A stretch of DNA of 64,000 nucleotides from Salmonella enterica subsp. houtenae serovar Houten (lineage in GTDB: Bacteria > Pseudomonadota > Gammaproteobacteria > Enterobacterales > Enterobacteriaceae). Location of the stretch: positions 248,001 to 312,000 of the forward strand of contig LS483478.1 of the NCBI GenBank assembly GCA_900478215.1. Reading direction: 5' to 3'. Below are positions 28,898 to 37,421 of the stretch, one piece after another. The position numbers and the translations under genes were made by a program. The notes beneath the pieces are model-generated. The model ran no database searches. It was not told where the DNA came from and was given only the letters and a program-made list of their open reading frames with translations. Each line of letters begins with the position of its first letter. Position 1 is the stretch's first letter.

Positions 28898-29968
28898 ATG
28901 GCAGGACTGAAATTACAGGCAGTAACTAAAAGCTGGGACGGTAAAACCCAGGTGATTCAACCGCTGACGCTGGATGTCGCGGATGGCGAATTTATCGTGA
29001 TGGTCGGACCGTCCGGCTGCGGCAAATCAACGTTGTTGCGTATGGTGGCCGGCCTGGAACGCGTGACCAGCGGCGATATCTGGATTGATCGCAAACGGGT
29101 CACCGAGATGGAGCCCAAAGATCGCGGCATCGCAATGGTATTTCAGAACTATGCCCTCTATCCGCATATGAGCGTAGAGGAGAACATGGCGTGGGGGCTG
29201 AAAATTCGCGGTATGAGCAAAGCGCATATTGAAGAACGCGTGCGGGAGGCGGCGCGTATTCTGGAGCTGGACGGCCTGCTTAAACGCCGTCCACGCGAGC
29301 TTTCCGGCGGTCAACGGCAGCGCGTTGCAATGGGGCGCGCGATTGTCCGCGAGCCGGCCGTCTTCTTATTTGACGAACCGCTCTCTAACCTCGATGCCAG
29401 GCTGCGGGTGCAGATGCGTCTGGAGTTGCAACATCTGCATCGTCGTCTTCGCACTACCTCGCTCTATGTGACTCACGATCAGGTCGAGGCGATGACGCTG
29501 GCCCAGCGGGTGATGGTGATGAATAAAGGCGTTGCTGAACAGATTGGCACGCCGGTAGAGGTGTATGAAAAACCGGCCAGTCGCTTCGTGGCGAGCTTTA
29601 TCGGCAGCCCGGCGATGAATCTGCTGGATGGCGTTATCAGCGCTTCCGGCGACCGTTTCGAATTGCCTGGCGGTCTGGCGTTGCCGATAGGTGCGGACTA
29701 TCGGGGTCATGCCGGACGTAAAATGACGCTGGGTATCCGTCCGGAGCATATTGCGTTAAGCTCGCAGGCGGAAGGCGGCGTGCCGCTAACGGTAGACACG
29801 CTGGAGATTCTGGGCGCGGATAATCTGGCGCATGGGCGCTGGGGCGATCAGAAACTGGTGGTGCGGCAGGCAGCACAGCAACGCCCGGCGGCGGGCAGTA
29901 CGCTATGGCTGCATTTGCCGGAACATCAGCGGCACTTTTTCGATGGCGAGACAGGACAACGTGTATGA
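28898..29968 (+). CDS. ugpC: UgpC, glycerol-3-phosphate ABC ATPase
   Basis: 356 residues, MalK-type ATPase: Walker [10 protein letters not shown], signature LSGGQRQRV, Walker [12 protein letters not shown], and a C-terminal TOBE regulatory domain (about 240-356). Drives UgpAE. It overlaps ugpQ by four bases. Confidence 0.96.
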   Translation: MAGLKLQAVTKSWDGKTQVIQPLTLDVADGEFIVMVGPSGCGKSTLLRMVAGLERVTSGDIWIDRKRVTEMEPKDRGIAMVFQNYALYPHMSVEENMAWGLKIRGMSKAHIEERVREAARILELDGLLKRRPRELSGGQRQRVAMGRAIVREPAVFLFDEPLSNLDARLRVQMRLELQHLHRRLRTTSLYVTHDQVEAMTLAQRVMVMNKGVAEQIGTPVEVYEKPASRFVASFIGSPAMNLLDGVISASGDRFELPGGLALPIGADYRGHAGRKMTLGIRPEHIALSSQAEGGVPLTVDTLEILGADNLAHGRWGDQKLVVRQAAQQRPAAGSTLWLHLPEHQRHFFDGETGQRV

Positions 29969-30705
29969 GTAACTGGCCTTATCCCCACATCGTCGCCCAT
30001 CGCGGCGGCGGTAAACTGGCGCCGGAAAACACTCTGGCAGCGATTGACGTGGGCGCGCGATATGGGCACACCATGATTGAGTTTGATGCCAAGCTGTCGA
30101 AAGACGGCGAAATCTTCCTGCTGCATGACGATAACCTGGAACGCACCAGCAACGGTTGGGGCGTGGCGGGCGAGTTGAACTGGCAGGATCTATTGCGCGT
30201 GGACGCTGGCGGTTGGTTTAGCGGCGAATTTAAAGGCGAGCCGCTGCCGCTGCTCTCGCAGGTGGCGGAGCGCTGCCGTCAACATGGCATGATGGCGAAT
30301 ATTGAGATCAAACCGACAACGGGCAGCGGAGCGCTAACAGGACGCATCGTGGCGTTGGCCGCCCGCAAAATGTGGGCTGCGATGACGCCGCCGCTGCTTT
30401 CTTCTTTTGAGATAGAGGCGCTGGAAGCGGCGCAGGCGGCGGCGCCTGAGCTGCCGCGCGGGTTACTACTGGATAAGTGGCGTGAAGACTGGCGTGAACT
30501 GACGACCCGTCTGGGCTGTGTCTCCCTCCATCTCAACCATAAATTACTCAATGAAACGCGAGTGCAAGAGATTAAGGCCGCGGGTCTGCGGATTCTGGTT
30601 TATACCGTCAATCAGCCCCAGCGGGCGGCAGAGCTGCTACGCTGGGGCGTGGATTGTATCTGCACCGATCGCATTGATGACATCGGCCCCCACTTTCACT
30701 CTTAA
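29965..30705 (+). CDS. ugpQ: UgpQ, cytosolic glycerophosphodiester phosphodiesterase
   Basis: 246 residues, GDPD TIM barrel with the catalytic motif [12 protein letters not shown] (about 12-23) and the metal-binding [18 protein letters not shown] (about 39-56). It hydrolyses imported glycerophosphodiesters to G3P and an alcohol. The start overlaps the ugpC stop (ATGA). Its stop codon overlaps that of convergent yhhA by three or four bases. Confidence 0.96.
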   Translation: MSNWPYPHIVAHRGGGKLAPENTLAAIDVGARYGHTMIEFDAKLSKDGEIFLLHDDNLERTSNGWGVAGELNWQDLLRVDAGGWFSGEFKGEPLPLLSQVAERCRQHGMMANIEIKPTTGSGALTGRIVALAARKMWAAMTPPLLSSFEIEALEAAQAAAPELPRGLLLDKWREDWRELTTRLGCVSLHLNHKLLNETRVQEIKAAGLRILVYTVNQPQRAAELLRWGVDCICTDRIDDIGPHFHS

Positions 30706-31118
30706 GGGCTGATGGTTTTCAGCGGGATATCAGGCTGCGGCGTCCCGCTGCCCTGCGGCGACACTGGCTGGGAATGATTTAGCATCCGGTCCGGATTTCC
30801 GGTTCCGCTGAGCATTCCGCCCTGCGTATTGGGCAGCGTTTGCTGACCGAGCATACCGATGCCCGGCTGTCCCTGCTGAACCCGCTGCGTATTGGCATTC
30901 AACTGCGACTGTAGATTTTGCTGCTGGCTGCGGGCCTGCGTTTGCACCTGTTGTTTCAACATACCCTGCTGCTGAATCTGCCGCGTTTGCATCTGCGTCT
31001 GCATACGCTGCTGGCTGGGGATCTGATAACCCTGCATATTAGGGTTGTTCATGGTATTAAGCGGCTGCGTAAAGGCTGTAAATGGCAACAAAGCCGTCAT
31101 AAGTAGTAAGCGTTTCAT
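30702..31118 (-). CDS. yhhA: YhhA, DUF2756 family, exported Gln-rich protein
   Basis: 138 residues: a short signal peptide ([18 protein letters not shown]) and then a low-complexity body. Residues 25-85 are mostly Gln, Met, Thr and Asn with repeated MQTQ/QQQ patterns; the tail is Gly/Pro-rich. It matches E. coli YhhA in kind. Function is unknown; no enzymatic motif is seen. It is convergent with ugpQ and divergent from ggt. Confidence 0.85.
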   Translation of the reverse strand: MKRLLLMTALLPFTAFTQPLNTMNNPNMQGYQIPSQQRMQTQMQTRQIQQQGMLKQQVQTQARSQQQNLQSQLNANTQRVQQGQPGIGMLGQQTLPNTQGGMLSGTGNPDRMLNHSQPVSPQGSGTPQPDIPLKTISP

Positions 31119-31242
31119 TGGCGTCTCCTCCCGGTGAGGTCTCTTTTAAGTGTACCTCTATTTCGCCATGATGATGATTTTTTAAGCGTTGTGAACCAGG
31201 ATTAAACGGGACATACGCCCTTTCATCTGGAGAAAAGCAACT

Positions 31243-32985
31243 ATGAAACCAACGTTTATGCGCTGGGTGGCGATCGCCGCTCTGCTGGCCGGGGGGACGT
31301 TTAGCGCGGTGGCCAATCCTCCCGTCGCGCCGCCCGTCTCTTATGGTGTTGAAGAAGATGTCTTTCATCCTGTGCGGGCTACGCAGGGGATGGTGGCGTC
31401 CGTGGATGCAATGGCGACGCAGGTCGGCGTGGATATCTTAAAGCAGGGCGGTAATGCTGTGGATGCCGCCGTAGCCGTGGGCTATGCGCTGGCTGTCACG
31501 CATCCGCAAGCCGGGAATTTGGGCGGCGGGGGATTTATGCTGCTGCGCACTAAAGATGGCGCTACCACGGCGATCGATTTTCGTGAAATGGCGCCTGCTA
31601 ACGCTACACGCGATATGTTCCTTGATGAACAGGGCAACCCGGACAGTAAAAAATCGCTGACGTCGGCGCTTGCATCGGGTACCCCAGGTACTGTCGCGGG
31701 ATTCTCACTGGCGCTGGAAAAGTACGGTTCTCTGCCGCTCAACAAGGTGGTGCGTCCGGCCATTAAACTGGCGCAAGAGGGGTTTATTGTTAACGATGCG
31801 CTGGCTGACGACCTGAAAACCTACGGCAGTGAAGTGATCCCTCAGCATGAGAACAGCAAGGCTATTTTCTGGAAAGACGGCGAACCGCTAAAAAAGGGAG
31901 ACAAGCTGGTACAACAGAACCTGGCGAAAAGTCTGACAATGATTGCGGAAAATGGTCCGGATGCCTTCTATAAAGGCGAGATTGCCCGCCAAATAGCCCA
32001 GCAGATGCAGCAAGGCGGCGGGCTAATTACGACAGATGATCTGGCAGCCTATCAGGCGGTAGAACGAACACCTGTTAGCGGCGAGTATCGTGGGTATCAG
32101 ATTTTCTCCATGCCGCCGCCATCTTCCGGTGGAGTTCATATCGTGCAGATCCTGAATATTCTCGAAAATTTCGATATGAAGAAATATGGATTCGGCAGCG
32201 CGGACGCCATGCAAATAATGGCGGAGGCGGAGAAATATGCCTATGCCGACCGTTCGGAATATTTAGGCGATCCGGATTTTGTTAACGTACCGTGGCAGGC
32301 GTTAACCAGCAAAGCGTATGCGAAATCTATTGCTGGACAGATAGATATTAATAAAGCAAAACCGTCGAGTGAAATTCGTCCTGGTAAACTGGCGCCGTAT
32401 GAAAGCGATCAGACGACGCATTTCTCGGTGGTGGATAAAGACGGTAATGCTGTAGCGGTAACCTATACTCTGAATACCACGTTCGGGACAGGAATTGTGG
32501 CGGGAAATACCGGTATTCTACTGAATAATCAAATGGATGATTTTTCCGCAAAACCCGGTGTCCCCAATGTTTATGGTCTGGTGGGCGGCGAGGCGAATGC
32601 GGTTGGACCGAAAAAGCGTCCGCTGTCGTCGATGTCGCCCACTATCGTCGTTAAAGATGGCAAAACCTGGCTGGTGACCGGCAGTCCTGGCGGTAGCCGT
32701 ATTATTACTACCGTACTGCAAATGGTGGTCAATACTATTGATTTTGGCATGAATGTCGCGGAAGCGACCAACGCGCCGCGTTTCCATCATCAATGGTTGC
32801 CGGACGAACTGCGGGTAGAAAAAGGCTTCAGCCCCGATACGCTGAAGTTGCTGGAACAGAAAGGGCAGAAAGTCGCGCTGAAAGAAGCGATGGGAAGCAC
32901 CCAAAGTATTATGGTGGGAGCGGATGGCGAACTGTACGGTGCGTCCGACCCGCGTTCGGTGGATGATTTAACGGCGGGATATTAA
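31243..32985 (+). CDS. ggt: Ggt, periplasmic gamma-glutamyltranspeptidase
   Basis: 580 residues, the family length, with a signal peptide (about 1-25). Autocatalytic cleavage site Gln390-Thr391 lies in YESDQTTHFSVVD; Thr391 is the N-terminal nucleophile of the small subunit. The glycine-rich GSPGGSRI (about 483-490) oxyanion region is present. It hydrolyses glutathione and gamma-glutamyl compounds in the periplasm. Confidence 0.97.
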   Translation: MKPTFMRWVAIAALLAGGTFSAVANPPVAPPVSYGVEEDVFHPVRATQGMVASVDAMATQVGVDILKQGGNAVDAAVAVGYALAVTHPQAGNLGGGGFMLLRTKDGATTAIDFREMAPANATRDMFLDEQGNPDSKKSLTSALASGTPGTVAGFSLALEKYGSLPLNKVVRPAIKLAQEGFIVNDALADDLKTYGSEVIPQHENSKAIFWKDGEPLKKGDKLVQQNLAKSLTMIAENGPDAFYKGEIARQIAQQMQQGGGLITTDDLAAYQAVERTPVSGEYRGYQIFSMPPPSSGGVHIVQILNILENFDMKKYGFGSADAMQIMAEAEKYAYADRSEYLGDPDFVNVPWQALTSKAYAKSIAGQIDINKAKPSSEIRPGKLAPYESDQTTHFSVVDKDGNAVAVTYTLNTTFGTGIVAGNTGILLNNQMDDFSAKPGVPNVYGLVGGEANAVGPKKRPLSSMSPTIVVKDGKTWLVTGSPGGSRIITTVLQMVVNTIDFGMNVAEATNAPRFHHQWLPDELRVEKGFSPDTLKLLEQKGQKVALKEAMGSTQSIMVGADGELYGASDPRSVDDLTAGY

Positions 32986-32992
32986 GGTGGGC

Positions 32993-33016
32993 GGCCCTCT
33001 TCGGTGGAAGAGGGCC
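32993..33016 (+). terminator. Hairpin after ggt
   Basis: Perfect ten-base stem GGCCCTCTTC / GAAGAGGGCC with loop GGTG, eight bases after the ggt stop. No T-run follows, so strength is uncertain. Confidence 0.6.
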
Positions 33017-33161
33017 ACTCATGCCTGATGCCATTGACTAAACTGGCGAGTAAAATTTATCTGGTGAGATGGGGACAGTTTATGAATCACCTGGAACTGT
33101 TTTTACCTAACTATACCCCCTGTGTTTGTAAAACCTGTACGGAACAGTGACCTGAATGGAG

Positions 33162-33431
33162 TTATGGTAAATCGTCCTGGTGTTGCTCGCCCATTTCGTT
33201 TAGCAATTTATGACCCTGGGCAGATACGCGATAATAATCCATACCTGACGGTATTCTTGGTACTATGTCGACTAAACCCGCTTTGGATAGGTCATCTACG
33301 AGCCTGGCTACGTTACCTACCCCATCCATTTTTCTGCCAGTCATTGCGCGATCAAGATTATACCCGGTCCAATTTACGTCAGGTTTGGAAGCTAATAATT
33401 TCAATATGTTAAGTTCAGTATTGGTTACCAT
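33162..33431 (-). CDS. Small protein downstream of the Hcp-toxin gene; candidate immunity protein
   Basis: 89 residues; I do not recognise a named family. The pattern (NTELNILKLLASKPDVNWTG, then GNVARLVDDLSKAGLVDIVP and DYYRVSAQGHKLLNE) looks like a winged helix: helix, helix, recognition helix, beta wing. It lies 42 bases after the yhhZ-like toxin gene on the same strand, the usual place of an immunity gene. It could also be a small regulator of that operon. Its start has only a weak ribosome site, which fits coupling to the upstream gene. It has no signal peptide or TM segment, so it would act in the cytoplasm. Confidence 0.6.
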   Translation of the reverse strand: MVTNTELNILKLLASKPDVNWTGYNLDRAMTGRKMDGVGNVARLVDDLSKAGLVDIVPRIPSGMDYYRVSAQGHKLLNEMGEQHQDDLP

Positions 33432-33473
33432 GATGGTACGTCCGGGTGATAAAGGTCATTATCAGTTATTCTA

Positions 33474-34565
33474 TTAATCTTCGAGAGTTGATGTATGCGT
33501 GTTATTCCATAGATCATAAGCTTCCTGGTTATCACCGGGTCTACCAGTTTCCCAGCCTAAATTGCAGTAGCGTTGATACTCCCGGCATTCATGAGTGTAG
33601 TAGTTTAAATCTACTTGTTCTGGTAACAAGTTGCCGTTAGCTATTCTCTTTAAACGGCTAACCATAAAGTCATTACCTGGATCTGGATCGAAGCGAGATA
33701 TATGTTTTTCTACAATGGCAATTCCTTCGTGGGGAATATTCACTCCTTCAGTTGTAAGATGTTCAATTGGGCCTCCTGCTTTATCGGGATCAAATGGTCT
33801 TGAGGTGTAAGTTCCTCTGGCTCCAAAATGCTCAAGCCCTTCTAATGCAGGAAATCTCATTCTGCCCATTGTTAATCCAGCAGCTATTGAAGCGCCAGCA
33901 ATGAGTAAACCTTTGTTATCCATAACCTGGTCGTAACCCGCAGGTGCATCGCCACCCAGCTTCTCTGCCGTGTCCCTGAATCCTTCTATATTCCCGTTGT
34001 CAATGCCTCCAGCGGCGAGCAGCCTGCCAACCGCTTTGCTGTTTAACGTCTTGAGGCCGCTATCAGTGGATCTTTTTGGCCGGGGGATAAACAAGCGGTT
34101 GTAATTTTCAGACAGCGCCAGATAACTGAATTCGGTGTTAGCAATGAGATGTTTGCAGAGGATATATTCATAGCTGACGTTAATGGTTTCCGTAGGTAAA
34201 CGATTTTCACGGAAGAGACACGGAATACCGGATAAAAATGCGCCCCGAAGCTGTATATAATAATATTTTTCCCATTTGCCGAATCGGCTGATACGGTAGA
34301 AACAGAACTCTATAAATAATTGCTCGTTGTTGTTAATAGCATTCGTAAATAATGGCGTACTTTTATCGATGAGCTTGCAGAAGCGCAGTCCATGAAGTTG
34401 AGGGCCTTTGCTAGTACCGGTCATGCTATTCGAGAGCGAAAAAACGAAAATTTCATCTTCGTGTGCGATTTGCCAGCGGTTACCTACCGAGGACTCACTC
34501 CCGCATCCGGCAGAAATAGCGCCCTGTTGCTCACCGATAACCGTCAGGTAGACGGTATCACTCAT
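33474..34565 (-). CDS. yhhZ: YhhZ-like Hcp-family type VI effector with C-terminal polymorphic-toxin domain
   Basis: 363 residues. Residues 1-160 are an Hcp-like (T6SS tube) module of the YhhZ type (MSDTVYLTVIGEQQGAISAG...); a linker at about 172-215 (KTLNSKAVGRLLAAGG, EGFRDTAEKLGGDAPAGYDQ) is shared with E. coli YhhZ as I remember it. A Gly/Ala-rich hydrophobic stretch follows (218-233). From about 236 the sequence (GGPIEHLTTEGVNI, DLNYYTHECREYQRY, WNNTHTSTLED) resembles C-terminal toxin tips of CdiA and Rhs proteins, and not the HNH nuclease tip of E. coli YhhZ. It has a good ribosome site (AAAAGGA, seven bases). No T6SS cluster lies in the window. Toxic activity is inferred. Confidence 0.75.
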   Translation of the reverse strand: MSDTVYLTVIGEQQGAISAGCGSESSVGNRWQIAHEDEIFVFSLSNSMTGTSKGPQLHGLRFCKLIDKSTPLFTNAINNNEQLFIEFCFYRISRFGKWEKYYYIQLRGAFLSGIPCLFRENRLPTETINVSYEYILCKHLIANTEFSYLALSENYNRLFIPRPKRSTDSGLKTLNSKAVGRLLAAGGIDNGNIEGFRDTAEKLGGDAPAGYDQVMDNKGLLIAGASIAAGLTMGRMRFPALEGLEHFGARGTYTSRPFDPDKAGGPIEHLTTEGVNIPHEGIAIVEKHISRFDPDPGNDFMVSRLKRIANGNLLPEQVDLNYYTHECREYQRYCNLGWETGRPGDNQEAYDLWNNTHTSTLED

Positions 34566-34806
34566 TTTATTTAAATCCTTTTTAATGACCTGTTATCTTA
34601 AAATAACGGTGATGTAGGCCTGTTTCTTATTTCTACGCCTGCTGGTGATCCCTGTATATATAATAAATAAAATGTTTCACTTTCATGAGGTTTTTTAAGG
34701 ATAGTTTTATCGGGGATTTAGGAGGGAGATATATTTGGTTAATAATATTCACTGGTATTATTAAAGTTTCTTCTCCCATAATAGAAAAAGAACTTTATGA
34801 TTTTGT
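34566..34806. other. AT-rich spacer upstream of the Hcp-toxin gene
   Basis: 241 bases, markedly AT-rich compared with flanking genes, with TATATATAATAAATAAAATG-like stretches that could hold the promoter for the toxin gene and favour silencing by H-NS. I see no gene. Confidence 0.55.
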
Positions 34807-34947
34807 CTACGTTATAAAACAGGCATCACTATGACACAGGTCATATTTTGCCCATACCTGTAATACATAGCGTGTTGTGATTATCTCCGGCTGGGCATAA
34901 ATCAAACGAATAATGTCGTAATGGTGTGGTTCACCACGAGGTAGCAT
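34807..34947 (-). pseudogene. yhhY: Remnant of yhhY (N-acetyltransferase), 5' end only
   Basis: A 46-codon piece starting MLPRGEPHHYDIIRLIYAQP. Residues 4-21 align with the start of E. coli YhhY as I remember it (RHAETRDYEAIRQIHAQPEV): R, E, Y, IR, I and AQPE are shared. The rest of the roughly 160-residue GNAT protein is missing; the frame soon stops. Strand and position, between ryhB-yhhX and the yhhZ-like gene, are exactly those of yhhY in E. coli. The same frame extends 59 codons upstream across the ryhB promoter, which I regard as chance. Confidence 0.6.
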
Positions 34948-35046
34948 AGCGTCGCTTACTGATGGCGCATGACGAGGGTTAATAACCTTACCAACACTAC
35001 CGACTTTCAAAAGGACGTCAACGGCATTTTTTGCAAAAAAAAAAGC

Positions 35047-35076
35047 TAGACAAGTGCGAATGAGAATGATTATTAT
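35047..35076 (+). promoter_or_regulatory. ryhB-1 promoter
   Basis: TAGACA, 18 bases, TATTAT; the -10 ends six bases before the inferred RNA start at 35083. A Fur box covers the spacer and -10. Confidence 0.8.
35061..35075 (+). promoter_or_regulatory. Fur box over the ryhB-1 promoter
   Basis: TGAGAATGATTATTA fits the 7-1-7 Fur motif TGATAAT-N-ATTATCA at 12 of 14 defined positions. Iron-loaded Fur would block the -10 element. Confidence 0.85.
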
Positions 35077-35082
35077 TGCTTT

Positions 35083-35178
35083 GCGTTCAGGGGGACCTTG
35101 ACGGAAAACCTGAAAGCACGACATTGCTCACATTGCTTCCAGTATTACTTTAGCCAGCCGGGTGCTGGCTTTTTTTTT
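35083..35178 (+). ncRNA. ryhB: RyhB-1 (RfrA), iron-responsive small RNA
   Basis: About 95 nucleotides. The conserved core ACCTGAAAGCACGACATTGC, then TCACATTGCTTCCAGTATTA, is the Hfq-dependent pairing region of RyhB. It ends in the terminator stem AGCCAG / CTGGCT (35152-35170) with about ten T. The 5' 25 bases differ from E. coli RyhB. It represses mRNAs for iron-using proteins when iron is short. Salmonella carries this copy (rfrA/ryhB-1) next to yhhX and a second copy elsewhere (established knowledge). It lies upstream of, and parallel to, yhhX, as in E. coli. Confidence 0.95.
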
Positions 35179-35334
35179 TGGGGCTGGGTTTCGGGCTAGT
35201 TTGCTTGCCAGCGTAATCCCGGGCTGTGCTCGTAATCCTCACCTACTCTGTATACGCTCTGGTTGCTGCGCGTAGGCCGTGAATAATCTGCCTGCGCCAC
35301 TGACGCCCGATCTTGTGGCTGTATAACGCGCCAG

Positions 35335-35361
35335 GCCGGATCAGACTCCGCCGCCATCCGG
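35335..35361. repeat. REP-like palindrome upstream of yhhX
   Basis: GCCGGATCAGACTCC with CGCCGCCATCCGGC: a degenerate REP unit in the ryhB-yhhX spacer. Confidence 0.55.
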
Positions 35362-35436
35362 CAAAGAATCCAACATTCAGTCTCAAGCGGCTTTGCGTTA
35401 TGGTGTAGGCAATCACCTTTAAAAAAGGATATGGCT

Positions 35437-36474
35437 ATGACCTTACATTGCGCATTCATCGGTTTTGGTAAAAGCACCACCCGCTACCATCTTCCCTATG
35501 TTCTCAACCGTAAAGAGAGCTGGCATGTGGCGCACATCTTCCGCCGTCATGCGAAACCGGAAGAGCAGGCGCCTGCCTGGTCACATATCCATTTCACCAG
35601 CGATCTTGATGATGTGCTGAACGATCCGCAGGTGAAACTGGTGATCGTTTGCACCCACGCCGATAGCCACTTTGAATATGCAAAACGGGCGCTGGAAGCC
35701 GGTAAAAACGTACTGGTGGAAAAGCCCTTTACCCCGACGATGGTTGAAGCAAAGGTCTTGTTTGAACTGGCGCAAAGCAAAGGATTAATTGTGACGCCCT
35801 ATCAGAACCGTCGCTTTGACTCTTGCTTCCTGACAGCTAAAAAAGTGATTGAGAGCGGGAAACTGGGCGAGATTGTTGAAATTGAAAGCCATTTCGATTA
35901 TTACCGCCCGGTAGCGGAAACCAGGCCGGGCCTGCCGCAGGATGGCGCCTTCTACGGTCTTGGCGTGCACACGATGGATCAAATTATTTCGTTGTTTGGC
36001 CGTCCGGATCATGTCGCGTATGACATTCGTAGCCTGCGTAATAAAGCGAATCCGGATGATACCTTCGAAGCGCAGCTATTTTACGGCGATCTGAAGGCGA
36101 TCGTTAAAACCAGCCATTTGGTGAAAATTGACTACCCGAAATTTATCGTACACGGGACCAAAGGTTCGTTTGTGAAGTATGGTATCGATCAGCAAGAAAC
36201 CAGCCTGAAAGCGAACATTATGCCAGGCGAACCCGGTTTTGCGGTAGACGAATCTGTTGGTGTGCTGGAGTATGTCAGTGACGAAGGCGTAACCGTGAAA
36301 GAAGAGGTGAAACCAGAAACGGGTGACTATGGTCGCGTTTATGATGCCTTGTATGCGACGCTCACTACCGGCGCGCCAAATTACGTCAGGGAATCTGAGG
36401 TTCTCACCAATCTGGAGCTTCTGGAACGGGCATTTGAACAGGCTTCTCCCGCCACCATAACCCTTGCAAAATAA
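35437..36474 (+). CDS. yhhX: YhhX, Gfo/Idh/MocA-family oxidoreductase
   Basis: 345 residues from the second of two in-frame ATG codons; AAAAAGG is eight bases before it but only two before the first. Rossmann NAD(P)-binding N-terminus (CAFIGFGKSTTRYHLP) and the EKPF motif (about 92-95) typical of this family, whose Lys is catalytic. The substrate is unknown. It is adjacent to ryhB and yhhW; E. coli yhhX is iron/Fur-linked by report. Confidence 0.93.
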   Translation: MTLHCAFIGFGKSTTRYHLPYVLNRKESWHVAHIFRRHAKPEEQAPAWSHIHFTSDLDDVLNDPQVKLVIVCTHADSHFEYAKRALEAGKNVLVEKPFTPTMVEAKVLFELAQSKGLIVTPYQNRRFDSCFLTAKKVIESGKLGEIVEIESHFDYYRPVAETRPGLPQDGAFYGLGVHTMDQIISLFGRPDHVAYDIRSLRNKANPDDTFEAQLFYGDLKAIVKTSHLVKIDYPKFIVHGTKGSFVKYGIDQQETSLKANIMPGEPGFAVDESVGVLEYVSDEGVTVKEEVKPETGDYGRVYDALYATLTTGAPNYVRESEVLTNLELLERAFEQASPATITLAK

Positions 36475-36596
36475 GTGTTATCGGCTCCTTTGAACTTATT
36501 CATATTTTTTGAACAGAGGAGTCAATTTTCACCCCCTATCATCATTGAAGGATTAGGTTCACACTCAATCCATCAACACGAATCGGGGTGAATACA

Positions 36597-37292
36597 ATGA
36601 TCTACTTACGCAAAGCAAACGACCGCGGCCATGCAAATCATGGCTGGCTTGACTCCTGGCACACCTTCTCATTTGCCGATTATTACGATCCGAACTTTAT
36701 GGGGTTCTCGGCGCTGCGTGTGATTAACGACGATGTGATCGACGCAGGCCAGGGCTTCGGCACTCACCCGCATAAAGACATGGAAATTTTGACTTATGTA
36801 CTGGAGGGCACCGTAGAACACCAGGACAGTATGGGCAATAAGGAACAGGTTCCGGCAGGCGAATTCCAGATTATGAGCGCCGGGACTGGCGTTCGCCACT
36901 CCGAGTACAACCCAAGCAAAACGAATCGTCTGCGGCTGTATCAGATCTGGATCATTCCACAAGAAACAGGCATCACGCCGCGCTACGAACAGCGCCGCTT
37001 CGATGCCGCGCAGGGCAAGCAACTGGTGCTTTCGCCGGATGCCCGCGACGGTTCGCTGAAGGTCCACCAGGATATGACGTTGTATCGCTGGGCGATGGTG
37101 AAAGAGGAGCAGTCGGTGCATCAGATTGCCGCTGAGCGCCGCATCTGGATTCAGGTAGTAAAAGGCGATGTGACCATTAACGGAACTAAAGCCACGACCA
37201 GCGATGGCCTGGCGATTTGGGATGAGCAAGCGATCTCAATTCATGCTGACAGCGACAGCGAAGTGTTGTTGTTTGATCTGCCGCCCATCTAA
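36597..37292 (+). CDS. yhhW: YhhW, pirin-family quercetin 2,3-dioxygenase
   Basis: 231 residues, bicupin pirin fold. Metal ligands sit in the motif GFGTHPHKDMEILTYVLEG (His and His/Glu around residues 57-62 and 101-103, region RHSEYNP). E. coli YhhW cleaves quercetin in vitro. The start gives MIYLRKANDRG; three extra codons upstream are possible from a GTG. It follows yhhX by 122 bases and ends before a REP. Confidence 0.94.
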   Translation: MIYLRKANDRGHANHGWLDSWHTFSFADYYDPNFMGFSALRVINDDVIDAGQGFGTHPHKDMEILTYVLEGTVEHQDSMGNKEQVPAGEFQIMSAGTGVRHSEYNPSKTNRLRLYQIWIIPQETGITPRYEQRRFDAAQGKQLVLSPDARDGSLKVHQDMTLYRWAMVKEEQSVHQIAAERRIWIQVVKGDVTINGTKATTSDGLAIWDEQAISIHADSDSEVLLFDLPPI

Positions 37293-37312
37293 CGGGTTGT
37301 AACCTGATCCGG

Positions 37313-37349
37313 GCCGGATAAGACGTGAAAGCGTCGCCATCCGGCTTTT
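37313..37349. repeat. REP unit between yhhW and gntR
   Basis: GCCGGATAAGACGTG... GCGTCGCCATCCGGC followed by TTTT: a single REP that could also serve as a terminator for yhhW. Confidence 0.85.
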
Positions 37350-37421
37350 CATCGTTTGTCATTAATTCCGCGCGTCCGTGGTAAACTGGGAAAATCTATC
37401 CCTTTTATACCTTTCAGGACG

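Noticed and set aside
34948..35124. 105-codon minus-strand frame spanning the ryhB promoter and the yhhY remnant
   Set aside because: Only its last 46 codons resemble anything. The first 59 run antisense through the ryhB 5' end, Fur box and an A-tract, with no ribosome site; the frame is probably accidental.
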